Of a stretch of DNA of 5,692 nt, positions 1 to 5,692 are shown piece by piece. Numbering within the stretch: the first letter of the stretch is position 1; each line of letters opens with the position of its first letter. Under the pieces are notes generated by a model that saw nothing but the letters and a program-made list of their open reading frames with translations, was not told the origin of the DNA and ran no database searches. The DNA comes from Myxococcales bacterium (GTDB lineage: Bacteria > Myxococcota_A > Bradymonadia > Bradymonadales > Bradymonadaceae), in assembly GCA_007120915.1 (NCBI GenBank), contig SKMT01000276.1:1-5692 (forward strand), in the 5' to 3' direction. A program made the position numbers and the translations under genes.

Positions 1-534
1 CTGGCCGAAGATGATGACGATGTTCTCATCGGCCGCGGCGAGGGCGGCATGGGCCTTCGCGGCGACGGTGACTCCGTCGAGTCCTCCCAGGACTCCGGCC
101 GCGTCGGGGGACTGGGCGAAGACGATGAATCCAGCCCCGGCGCCGAAGTACAATCCGGCTCACAGCCCGCCGCGCCCACCACCGAAATTGACGAACCCGA
201 CGTCGACGAACACTGCGATAACGAAAACATCGCAGATAGATTCGAGGAACGAACCCCGGCCGTCCAACACTGCTACGAACGTCAGCTTCAGCCCAACCCC
301 GAGTTGCAGGGAGAACTGACCGTCGAGTTTCGCATCGAACCCGACGGATCACCCAACGACGTCGCCATCAATGATTCCACGGTCGACGACGAACAGGTAG
401 AAGGGTGCGTCGAGCGAATCGTGCAACGAATGGCATTTTCTGCCCCCGATGACGACCAGAGCTGCGACGCCGAAGTATCCATGGAGTTCACCTCCCCAAT
501 GGCTCAAGAACAGCAAGACGACGAGGACGACTGA
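1..534 (+). CDS. AgmX/PglI-type C-terminal domain protein, 5'-truncated by the window edge
   Basis: The reading frame is open from base 1, so the true start lies upstream; ATG at 49 is only an internal Met inside a Gly-rich stretch. The visible part is 177 residues. Residues 1-66 are low-complexity, acidic and Gly-rich, with an EGGMGLRG motif like the Gly motifs that precede this domain in myxobacterial proteins. Residues 67-163 form the AgmX/PglI-type tail: HCYERQLQPNPELQGELTV, an IEPDG turn, a GCVERIVQR helix and a final MEF strand. In the known family the tail has a TonB-C-like fold and occurs on secreted or envelope proteins, some linked to gliding motility; the function here is unknown. 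Cysteines are at visible residues 72, 91, 136 and 155. The protein ends in DDEDD. It overlaps the next gene by one base (TGATG), so translational coupling is likely. Whether it has a signal peptide cannot be seen. Confidence 0.85.
   Translation: MAEDDDDVLIGRGEGGMGLRGDGDSVESSQDSGRVGGLGEDDESSPGAEVQSGSQPAAPTTEIDEPDVDEHCDNENIADRFEERTPAVQHCYERQLQPNPELQGELTVEFRIEPDGSPNDVAINDSTVDDEQVEGCVERIVQRMAFSAPDDDQSCDAEVSMEFTSPMAQEQQDDEDD
199..489 (+). repeat. AgmX/PglI-type tail-coding repeat, copy 1
   Basis: This is the first of three homologous 291-base segments encoding a 97-residue four-Cys tail. The three copies align without any indel, and Cys codons begin at 214, 271, 406 and 463. Confidence 0.85.
301..347 (+). 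repeat. Near-identical 47-base direct repeat, copy 1 (partner 1035-1081)
   Basis: This stretch encodes the ELQGELTVEFRIEPDG core of the tail. It differs from 1035-1081 at one base (G at 318 against C at 1052). Flanking sequence of the two tails is much more diverged. Confidence 0.9.
523..527 (+). promoter_or_regulatory. Ribosome binding site for the 534 start, embedded in the upstream gene
   Basis: GAGGA lies 6 bases before ATG 534, inside the DDEDD codons of the upstream gene. It favours ATG 534 over the in-frame ATG at 540 and fits translational coupling at the TGATG overlap. Confidence 0.6.
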
Positions 535-1244
535 TGCCAATGCCAAGCAGAGGTCCCGCCTCGACTCTGGTCTGCTGCCTGTTGGCCACACTGCTTCTCG
601 CCTGCAGCTCGGCGCCCGCCGAGCCGGATGACAGCACCGACGAACACACCCAGCACAACGCCACCGCCGCAGATGCCACCGTCGAACAGCCGGACCACTC
701 CGACCAACCTGACAATGCGGATGAAGAGCAACAGGAAGCCTCGAAAGATGCGCACATCGCAGATGTTCTAGAGAGCACCGACCCCGAGAAACTGGTCGCA
801 CTGGACGGCGACAACGACGAGACCGAAGACGATACTGAAGAAGTACGCGCCGAAGGCGGGTTGGGACTGGTCGGCACCGATCCACCACCGGATTCACCGG
901 CCACCGGTGCTACCACCGAGATTCATCAACCCCATATCGAGGGCCACTGCGAGGTCGAGGACGTTGAACGTACGTTCGATGCCCGATCAACGGCGGTGCG
1001 ATACTGTTACGAACACCAGCTTCTCTCCAACCACGAGTTGCAGGGAGAACTCACCGTCGAGTTTCGCATCGAACCCGACGGTACTCCCGGTGACGTCACC
1101 ATCGATGATTCCACGCTCGACAACGAAGATGCTCAAGAATGCATCCAATCAGCCGTCCAACGGCTGGAATTTACCGCCCCCGATGACGAGCAGAGCTGCC
1201 AGGTCGACGTTCCCATGGAGTTCGCCCCTGGACAGACCGAATAG
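534..1244 (+). CDS. Lipoprotein with acidic linker and AgmX/PglI-type four-Cys tail
   Basis: This 236-residue protein has a lipoprotein signal peptide: a basic start, a hydrophobic core at about residues 10-22 and the lipobox LLAC with Cys24. Ser follows the Cys, which favours outer-membrane sorting if the usual Lol rule applies. Residues 25-105 are a low-complexity acidic spacer rich in Asp, Glu, His and Thr, probably disordered. An EGGLGLVG motif at 107-114 matches the Gly motif of the upstream paralogue. Residues 134-230 are the AgmX/PglI-type tail (YCYEHQL, HELQGELTVEFRIEPDG, APDDEQSC, MEF), with Cys at 139, 158, 203 and 222. By hand count it shares 54 of 97 residues with the upstream tail, without gaps. 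The start at 534 is preferred over ATG 540 because GAGGA at 523-527 lies 6 bases upstream. A role as an envelope-anchored scaffold or binding protein is inference. Confidence 0.88.
   Translation: MPMPSRGPASTLVCCLLATLLLACSSAPAEPDDSTDEHTQHNATAADATVEQPDHSDQPDNADEEQQEASKDAHIADVLESTDPEKLVALDGDNDETEDDTEEVRAEGGLGLVGTDPPPDSPATGATTEIHQPHIEGHCEVEDVERTFDARSTAVRYCYEHQLLSNHELQGELTVEFRIEPDGTPGDVTIDDSTLDNEDAQECIQSAVQRLEFTAPDDEQSCQVDVPMEFAPGQTE
933..1223 (+). repeat. AgmX/PglI-type tail-coding repeat, copy 2
   Basis: This is the second tail copy, offset 734 bases from copy 1. By hand count 54 of 97 encoded residues match copy 1. Cys spacing (19, 45, 19 residues) is the same as in the other copies. Confidence 0.85.
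1035..1081 (+). repeat. Near-identical 47-base direct repeat, copy 2 (partner 301-347)
   Basis: This is the partner of 301-347, with one mismatch. It lies at the equivalent codons of the second tail and in the same orientation, so it could support recombination between the two genes. Confidence 0.9.
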
Positions 1245-1258
1245 AAATCAGGCCTCCA

Positions 1259-2434
1259 ATGCCGAAAACGACGCTGACACTCCTCTGCCTGCTGCTGACC
1301 ACCGCCGCCATTGCTTCCTGCAGTTCGGCCCCCGACGAACCCCACGACCCGTCGGCACTCCATGTCGACCGGACAGGATGGGATGAAGACCGCAAGACGC
1401 TGGACGACGAGATCTACTCCTTTCTGGCCGGACCAAACCGGCTTGCCGAAGCACTGGCTGTCAGCCCCGATCAGCTTCGCGTCGTCACCGAGAACAAAGC
1501 CGACCGTCAGCAAGATCTGGAGCAGCGCCTCGCCCGCCTGGGCATCGCCGAGGCCGAAGACGACGACGGCGACATCGAGGTCACCGCCTGGAGCCTCTAC
1601 CGCATCGCTCAGACCTACCTGAACTTCGGGTGCGAACTCGCCGGAGTTGAAACTCCCGACGAGATCCCCTCGGAGATGGAACCAGACTTTCTGGCGTCAC
1701 TCGAAGAACTGGCAGTCCCCCTGCTCGAACAGTCCTTCGATGGCTTCGTGCGCGTTCTGAACTTCGACATCTCTCCCTGGAGCGAAGCCGCCGAGTTTGT
1801 CGTCGAAACGATGGAAAGCCAGTCCGATCAAGTCGCCGAACCGCTGGCCCCGACGAGAGCTGTCTGCGAGAAGACCGCCGATTTCTGGCGAAGCGAAACC
1901 GGCGACGACGAAGCCCCAGAAGTCGCCGATGGAGACAAGAGCGATGCCCCCGACCAACAGGGCGACAGCATCTTTGTCTACGACGGAGACGGCGACGATC
2001 TACTCGACGCCAAACGCTCCATTCAATCCGAAGAAGAAAAAGCGCCGGACGCTGACGCCGACGACGAGGACGAAACCATTCCGAAAGTGGCGACGATCCA
2101 GTTCGGTGAACCCGACGTCGAGGGATCCTGCAGCAGCGACGACGTCACACTGGTCTTCGAATCTCGTGACGGAGGTTTCGAAAACTGCTACGAACGTGAG
2201 GTTCAACAAAACCCGGAACTAAGCGGAACGCTGACCGTGGACTGGCAGATCGAACCGGGCGGGGCCATCAGCAACATCGACATCGCGGAGTCCTCCATAG
2301 ACCATGAGGACCTGGAACAATGCGTCGCCCAGATCACGCGACGAATGCGATTTTCGGCCCCCGAAGACGATGAACCCTGTCAGGCGCAGATCACAATGGA
2401 GTTTTCCGACGAAGTGGAGAACGACGAGGACTGA
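1259..2434 (+). CDS. Lipoprotein: module A, acidic linker, AgmX/PglI-type four-Cys tail
   Basis: This 391-residue protein has a lipoprotein signal with lipobox IASC (Cys21). The mature start CSSAPDEP closely resembles CSSAPAEP of the preceding gene. Residues 34-210, here called module A, are predicted mainly helical and carry VDRTGWDEDR, a YRIAQTYLNFGCELAGVE motif, SPWSEAAEF and a closing VCEKTADFW; Cys125 and Cys203 are conserved in the next gene. I do not recognise module A as a named family. Residues 211-281 are a very acidic linker. Residues 286-382 are the AgmX/PglI-type tail (NCYEREVQQNPELSGTLTV, IEPGG, MRFSAPEDDEPC, MEF) with Cys at 291, 310, 355 and 374; by hand count 44 of 97 residues match the first gene's tail. 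The Shine-Dalgarno is weak (AGG about 6 bases before the ATG). The gene starts 14 bases after the previous stop, which suggests co-transcription. Confidence 0.88.
   Translation: MPKTTLTLLCLLLTTAAIASCSSAPDEPHDPSALHVDRTGWDEDRKTLDDEIYSFLAGPNRLAEALAVSPDQLRVVTENKADRQQDLEQRLARLGIAEAEDDDGDIEVTAWSLYRIAQTYLNFGCELAGVETPDEIPSEMEPDFLASLEELAVPLLEQSFDGFVRVLNFDISPWSEAAEFVVETMESQSDQVAEPLAPTRAVCEKTADFWRSETGDDEAPEVADGDKSDAPDQQGDSIFVYDGDGDDLLDAKRSIQSEEEKAPDADADDEDETIPKVATIQFGEPDVEGSCSSDDVTLVFESRDGGFENCYEREVQQNPELSGTLTVDWQIEPGGAISNIDIAESSIDHEDLEQCVAQITRRMRFSAPEDDEPCQAQITMEFSDEVENDED
1358..1888 (+). repeat. Module A-coding segment, copy 1
   Basis: This segment encodes residues 34-210 of the 391-residue lipoprotein and is homologous at protein level to 2610-3179. 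Shared landmarks are VDR.xW.EDR, YLNF.C, GVE, PLLEQ, SPWS and C..TAD(F/Y)W. Confidence 0.8.
2114..2404 (+). repeat. AgmX/PglI-type tail-coding repeat, copy 3
   Basis: This is the third tail copy, fused behind module A and an acidic linker. By hand count 44 of 97 encoded residues match copy 1, so it is the most diverged of the three, yet it keeps the same Cys spacing. Confidence 0.83.
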
Positions 2435-2480
2435 CGGGCATTCTGTACATTGAGCTGCTCGCGGCCTGTGTGACCATGAA

Positions 2481-2485
2481 GAGGG
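2481..2485 (+). promoter_or_regulatory. Ribosome binding site for the module A-only lipoprotein
   Basis: GAGGG lies 10 bases before ATG 2496, slightly long spacing. The next in-frame ATG (2592) would remove the lipoprotein signal, so 2496 is the only sensible start. Confidence 0.55.
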
Positions 2486-2495
2486 CTGATAACTC

Positions 2496-3182
2496 ATGAG
2501 GTCCATATCAACATCAGGTATCTGGTCAGTCCCCGGCGTAGTCTTGCTGATCTCCTGTTCACTGATCGGCTGTACCGCAACACCAGGCGAAATGGATGAA
2601 TCCGTCGGGCTCGAGGTCGATCGCAGCGCCTGGAGCGAAGACCGACAGGTTCTCGATGAAAAAGTCGAGCAGTTTCTCGACCGGCCCAACAAGATGAATG
2701 AGGCTATCAACGAAGGGGGGCCGCGGCAGTTGGGAATACAAGCCGACGAGAAAGCCGAGGCATTAAAGGGCCTGGAACAGAAAATCGAAGATCACATCGA
2801 GATACAGGGGGACGCCGCCCCGGACGACTCGGAGTTACCGGCCTGGGGACAGTTTCGTATCGGCCAACTCTATCTGAATTTCGCATGCCAAATCAGCGGA
2901 GTCGAACCACCTCTAAACATTCCGAAGGACACGGTACAGGAGTACCAGATAGCGTTGGCCGATTTGTCGATACCGCTTCTCGAACAGACAGAAAGTCTGC
3001 TGCAGCGCGTCAGAACGTATGACGAATCCCCCTGGAGCCAGGCAGCGAACTCATTGAAAGAGTCGCTGGCACCGGCACTAGAACTGGAGCGATCAACGGA
3101 GAATCCGACGAACGAGCCGTCCCCCGGAGACCGTTACAACACACTTCGGGATGCCTGCGACGATACCGCCGATTACTGGTAA
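2496..3182 (+). CDS. Lipoprotein made of module A only, paralogue of the preceding gene's N-terminal half
   Basis: This 228-residue protein has a lipoprotein signal with a hydrophobic stretch at 14-25 and lipobox LIGC (Cys26), followed by Thr. Residues 39-228 align with module A of the upstream lipoprotein: VDRSAWSEDR, FLDRPNKMNEA, FRIGQLYLNFACQISGVE, IPLLEQ, SPWSQAANS and a final ACDDTADYW. Cys131 and Cys221 match Cys125 and Cys203 of the paralogue; about 12 extra residues lie before the last motif. The protein stops exactly where module A ends, and no tail-like coding follows the TAA. The start is supported by GAGGG at 2481-2485, 10 bases upstream. G+C looks lower than in neighbours (32/60 at 2881-2940 against 45/60 at 3661-3720 in the next gene). 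Helical content suggests a binding or scaffold role, but function is unknown. Confidence 0.85.
   Translation: MRSISTSGIWSVPGVVLLISCSLIGCTATPGEMDESVGLEVDRSAWSEDRQVLDEKVEQFLDRPNKMNEAINEGGPRQLGIQADEKAEALKGLEQKIEDHIEIQGDAAPDDSELPAWGQFRIGQLYLNFACQISGVEPPLNIPKDTVQEYQIALADLSIPLLEQTESLLQRVRTYDESPWSQAANSLKESLAPALELERSTENPTNEPSPGDRYNTLRDACDDTADYW
2610..3179 (+). repeat. Module A-coding segment, copy 2
   Basis: This segment encodes residues 39-228 of the 228-residue lipoprotein. It carries the same landmarks as copy 1 plus an insertion of about 12 residues before the final Cys motif, and ends at the stop codon rather than running into a linker. Confidence 0.8.
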
Positions 3183-3256
3183 ACAACCCTCACCTGGCGG
3201 ACCTGCTTCTGAGCGGGCTGAGCCATCAGATCCAACGCAAACCAACGGAAACCAGC

Positions 3257-3260
3257 GGAG
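3257..3260 (+). promoter_or_regulatory. Ribosome binding site for the membrane protein gene
   Basis: GGAG lies 6 bases before ATG 3267 and supports that start. Confidence 0.6.
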
Positions 3261-3266
3261 CCCCCC

Positions 3267-4133
3267 ATGACCGACGACGCCATCGAGCCTGACCTTCCGA
3301 CGGACGCCACCGCCAATGAACCCGTCGGCACCGACGGCGTCGTCGATGATCCGCAGGCCGAACCCGAGCAGACCTCTCCTCCCGACGCCGATCCCCCCGG
3401 CATCGATGACTTTCTGGACAACTCCCGGCGACTGCTCCGGCGCAGCGACGAAGTGCTGCCCTTCGTCTGGATCGCCATCGTCATGGTGCTGATGGTGCCC
3501 TCGATGACCAAAATCATGCAGGGCTACGATCCGATGCAGACTCTGCAACTCGAGATCGACGTCTGGCTGCTTGCTACGGAGATGTTGGCCCACCTCGGCG
3601 CTGTGGTACTTCTCACACTGTCGATGCCACTGGCGCGGGCGTATCTGCTCGAAGATGAGGGCCCCCAGACCATCGGCGGCGGGCTGGAGATGATGGCCCG
3701 CTACTTCCCGGCCGCCCTGGCGCTGTCGGCGTTGTACTACATGATTGTCTTCGCCGGATTGCTGATGTGCATCATCCCCGGTCTGCTCGCCGCCGCTCTT
3801 CTTCTTCCGGCGCTGTACATGGGAGCGGTCCGCGACGAATCGGTGCTGCGAGCGTTCCTGAAAGCTCCCGGCCAACTCGGCGATCACTCCCGGTTGTTCG
3901 CCCCCGTCTATGTCGGATTCATCGCCGTGCTCTTCGGCGTATCCCTGGCGCTGGGTACAGCCATCCAGACCGCCGGAGGGGTCGACGAAATCCTCGCCCA
4001 CGGTCTGGTTGCAATCCTCGGGTTCAGCCTGGCGTTCATCGCCGTAACCGCTGTGGCCTATCTGCTGTACATCGGGCTTCTTGCGGTGTTCGTGACCATC
4101 GAAGCCTACGATACGGGCGCCGAGATTCGCTGA
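3267..4133 (+). CDS. Polytopic membrane protein with acidic Thr/Pro-rich N-terminal tail
   Basis: This 288-residue protein has two parts. Residues 1-60 are hydrophilic, acidic and rich in Pro and Thr, probably disordered and cytoplasmic, ending in the basic segment RRLLRR. The rest is membrane-embedded, with likely segments at about 64-82, 100-122, 148-170, 172-188, 210-233 and 247-277 (the last may be two). The CIIPGLLAAALLLPALYMGAV stretch, followed by a charged VRDESVLRAFLKAPG loop and another membrane segment, resembles the IPG-containing core of uncharacterised membrane families such as DUF975/DUF4013 and the GDPD-associated membrane domain. This likeness is by eye and the assignment is weak. 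No catalytic motif is evident. The start ATG has a good Shine-Dalgarno, GGAG at 3257-3260 with 6 bases spacing. The gene lies 84 bases after the lipoprotein cluster, and its last 28 bases overlap the convergent kinase gene. Confidence 0.85.
   Translation: MTDDAIEPDLPTDATANEPVGTDGVVDDPQAEPEQTSPPDADPPGIDDFLDNSRRLLRRSDEVLPFVWIAIVMVLMVPSMTKIMQGYDPMQTLQLEIDVWLLATEMLAHLGAVVLLTLSMPLARAYLLEDEGPQTIGGGLEMMARYFPAALALSALYYMIVFAGLLMCIIPGLLAAALLLPALYMGAVRDESVLRAFLKAPGQLGDHSRLFAPVYVGFIAVLFGVSLALGTAIQTAGGVDEILAHGLVAILGFSLAFIAVTAVAYLLYIGLLAVFVTIEAYDTGAEIR
4106..4133 (+). other. Tail-to-tail coding overlap of the membrane protein and kinase genes
   Basis: The plus-strand stop TGA is at 4131-4133 and the minus-strand stop TAG reads from 4108 to 4106, so 28 bases code on both strands. 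No non-coding space is left between the genes for an ordinary intrinsic terminator. Confidence 0.85.
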
Positions 4134-5692
4134 TCCTGGTCGACCGACACGGGCACCTCCGCTTCGTGTACCGACATATCGTCGAAGTCGAAGACCACCT
4201 CTTCGTCGTCGGGCTCGCGCACCAACCGCTCGAGTTGGCCCGCCACCTCCAGCATGCGCTGGGCCATCATCTCCAGCCGTTGGCGGGCAGCATCGCGCTC
4301 TTCGAGCCGGGCACGCAGCTCGGCTTTTTCGTCGACCAGCCGCTCGATGACCTCCGGGTCCTCCTCGGCGCCGATGAGCTCATCGAGCCGCCGAGTGCGC
4401 GCCGCCAGTTGTACCGGCCGACCTGCCGTCAGCCGGCGCTCCAGATCGATGATCCTGCGGGCCAGGCCGGTGATTTTTTCGACCATCGGCTCCACGGACT
4501 CACCGTCGGGAAGCCGCCCCGTGGTGTAGGGATCATGCAGATGCATCAACATGTTCAACGCCCGCCGATACGACGCCGCAACCTGGGGTGAACCGATCTG
4601 GTCGAACACCTCGATATGCTCGGCATTGACCACCCATTCGTCGCCGTCCTCGCGGGCCTTCGAAAAGTCGAGCATCGGCACCGGGGACGCCCGAAACAAT
4701 TCTCCGCGGCTACCCCAGACCGCCCCGATGAGAAAACCACCGAGTAACCACATCGCCAACGCCCCGACCAACCACGACGTTGCCACGGAGTAGCCTGCCG
4801 CCGGGTCCGCAACGTCAACCCAGGCGGGGATGGCGACAAACATCAGCAGCAGCCCAACCACCACCGCCGTCCGGGCTGCAACGCTGATCCAGCGGCGTCT
4901 TCCGGCGTTGGGATGACGACTTCGTCGCATCAGTCGCACGTCGCCTCCGCGCTGTTCGAGCTCTTCGGCGATCATCTCCGCACCTTCCTGCGTCAGCCCC
5001 CCGGCGACCTGCCGTTCACTCATGCCCTCCACGTCAAGAACGGCCTCGGTGACCTCCACCTGTTTGCCGTACATCCCGATGTTGCCCGAAAATACCGTGT
5101 TGCGAGGCGTAATCAGCGATGCCAGTGATTTCCTGGCGCCCCCGGCCGTCAACCCCGCCCCGGTGGCATACTCCGAATAGTCGTCGACCACACTTCGAAT
5201 CGCTTTAATCTGTGCGTCTAGATCGACGTGATGATGCCCTCGGGCGTCGGCGGTAACCACCATCCACTCATGCGTCGCATCCGGTGCCACGCACAGCCAG
5301 TCGCGCCATTCAACGCGCTGAACTAGCCGCGCCCAGTACGGATGATCCTCCACCGGTTCGACGGGCTCTTCTTTTTCGCATAGCACTGCCGCCATCCGCG
5401 CGACATCGTCGAAACGCCGCTGTGGATTCTTCGCCAACGCCCGCTCGATGACCCCACGGGTGCGCCCGGAGACACCGTCGGCGAAAAAGTCGATGTCCGG
5501 AATCGGCGCCTCCCGGTGCATTCGCATCACCGCAGCCGCCGACTCCGCCCGATAGGGAACGTGCCCACACAGCATCTCGAACAACATCACCCCCGCTGCA
5601 TAGATGTCGCTTCGCGCATCCACGGCGTAGCCCTGAGCCCGCTCCGGAGCCATATATTCGACCGTTCCCAACTGCCCCGCCTCCTCGGCTTC
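4106..5692 (-). CDS. Hanks-type Ser/Thr protein kinase, C-terminal part, with membrane hairpin and coiled coil
   Basis: The frame is open at the window edge, so the N-lobe, HRD catalytic loop and DFG motif are outside; 528 residues are visible. It opens in the activation segment with GTVEYMAPE (subdomain VIII, visible residues 9-17), then DARSDIYAAGVMLFEMLCG (subdomain IX), PY, and the subdomain XI Arg in ALAKNPQRRF. The kinase domain ends near visible residue 105. A soluble region of unrecognised fold follows (about 110-255). Two membrane helices lie at about 268-292 and 301-327, flanked by basic RRSRHP/GRRR and by GSRGELFR, so both ends should face the cytoplasm with a short outside loop. 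Residues about 400-495 are a charged, heptad-like coiled coil, followed by an acidic tail. Known kinases of this family phosphorylate Ser/Thr on protein partners; the substrate is unknown. TTG at 5671 is internal to the kinase domain and is not the start. Confidence 0.93.
   Translation of the reverse strand, partial: EAEEAGQLGTVEYMAPERAQGYAVDARSDIYAAGVMLFEMLCGHVPYRAESAAAVMRMHREAPIPDIDFFADGVSGRTRGVIERALAKNPQRRFDDVARMAAVLCEKEEPVEPVEDHPYWARLVQRVEWRDWLCVAPDATHEWMVVTADARGHHHVDLDAQIKAIRSVVDDYSEYATGAGLTAGGARKSLASLITPRNTVFSGNIGMYGKQVEVTEAVLDVEGMSERQVAGGLTQEGAEMIAEELEQRGGDVRLMRRSRHPNAGRRRWISVAARTAVVVGLLLMFVAIPAWVDVADPAAGYSVATSWLVGALAMWLLGGFLIGAVWGSRGELFRASPVPMLDFSKAREDGDEWVVNAEHIEVFDQIGSPQVAASYRRALNMLMHLHDPYTTGRLPDGESVEPMVEKITGLARRIIDLERRLTAGRPVQLAARTRRLDELIGAEEDPEVIERLVDEKAELRARLEERDAARQRLEMMAQRMLEVAGQLERLVREPDDEEVVFDFDDMSVHEAEVPVSVDQDQRISAPVS

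Noticed and set aside
349..916. Minus-strand open frames of 182 and 142 residues opposite the first two genes
   Set aside because: Their translations are Arg- or Ser-rich mirrors of the acidic Asp/Glu/Thr codons on the plus strand, while the plus-strand frames carry a lipobox and conserved tails.
2435..2495. Possible promoter (TTGAGC at 2450-2455) between the two module A genes
   Set aside because: No acceptable -10 box lies about 17 bases downstream, so a promoter is not supported.
2476..2499. Seven-codon mini-ORF (MKRADNS) whose stop overlaps the next gene's start as ATGA
   Set aside because: It could couple translation to the lipoprotein gene, but it has no Shine-Dalgarno of its own and such short frames are common by chance.
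3183..3266. Decayed tail domain after the module A-only lipoprotein
   Set aside because: Translation past the TAA quickly meets another stop and shows none of the CYE, IEPDG or MEF landmarks.
3093..4001. A 302-residue minus-strand open frame opposite the membrane protein gene
   Set aside because: It runs antisense to a gene with clear membrane segments and a good ribosome binding site. Its translation is low-complexity, rich in Gly, Gln, His and Arg, with no recognisable domain, as expected of a shadow frame in GC-rich DNA.
4116..4145. Short palindromes GGCGCC and GGTCGACC at the convergent gene ends as a terminator
   Set aside because: Both are too short for a stable stem with a loop, and no T-run follows on either strand.
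3767..4591. A 274-residue plus-strand open frame spanning the end of the membrane protein gene and the kinase 3' region
   Set aside because: It is Arg/His-rich, out of frame with the membrane protein and antisense to the well-supported kinase coiled coil. No start signal or domain supports it.

Overview
The window is GC-rich and gene-dense. It fits a Myxococcota / former Deltaproteobacteria genome, possibly a Bradymonadales-like lineage. The reasons are three tandem proteins carrying the AgmX/PglI-type C-terminal domain (a family typical of myxobacteria and relatives), a Hanks-type Ser/Thr kinase, and strongly acidic exported proteins rich in Asp and Glu. The taxonomy is inferred from gene content alone and no marker gene is present.

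Positions 1-3182 (+ strand) hold four related exported proteins in a row. The first is a 5'-truncated protein with an AgmX/PglI-type tail (1-534). It overlaps by one base a lipoprotein with the same tail (534-1244). After 14 bases comes a longer lipoprotein (1259-2434) with a Trp/Cys-containing N-terminal module ('module A'), an acidic linker and the same tail. After 61 bases comes a lipoprotein made of module A alone (2496-3182). The tail aligns without gaps over 97 residues in the three proteins. Four cysteines fall at identical spacing (19, 45 and 19 residues), two more than I recall as usual for the family. The cluster looks like a family built by tandem duplication and domain shuffling, probably envelope proteins in the periplasm or on the outer membrane.

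Positions 3267-4133 (+) encode a polytopic membrane protein with an acidic, Thr/Pro-rich, probably cytoplasmic N-terminal tail. It has its own good Shine-Dalgarno and may be the last gene of the same transcript. Its 3' end overlaps by 28 bases, tail to tail, the 3' end of a minus-strand gene (4106-5692). That gene encodes a Hanks-type Ser/Thr kinase whose N-terminal lobe and catalytic loop lie beyond the window. Behind its kinase domain it has a middle region, a two-helix membrane hairpin and a C-terminal coiled coil, so it appears to be a membrane-anchored kinase with a cytoplasmic C-terminal module.

No tRNA, rRNA, CRISPR array, insertion sequence or convincing intrinsic terminator was seen. 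The only candidate for something undescribed is the module-A / four-Cys-tail lipoprotein family. A functional link to the kinase is possible by proximity only, and the kinase is on the opposite strand.
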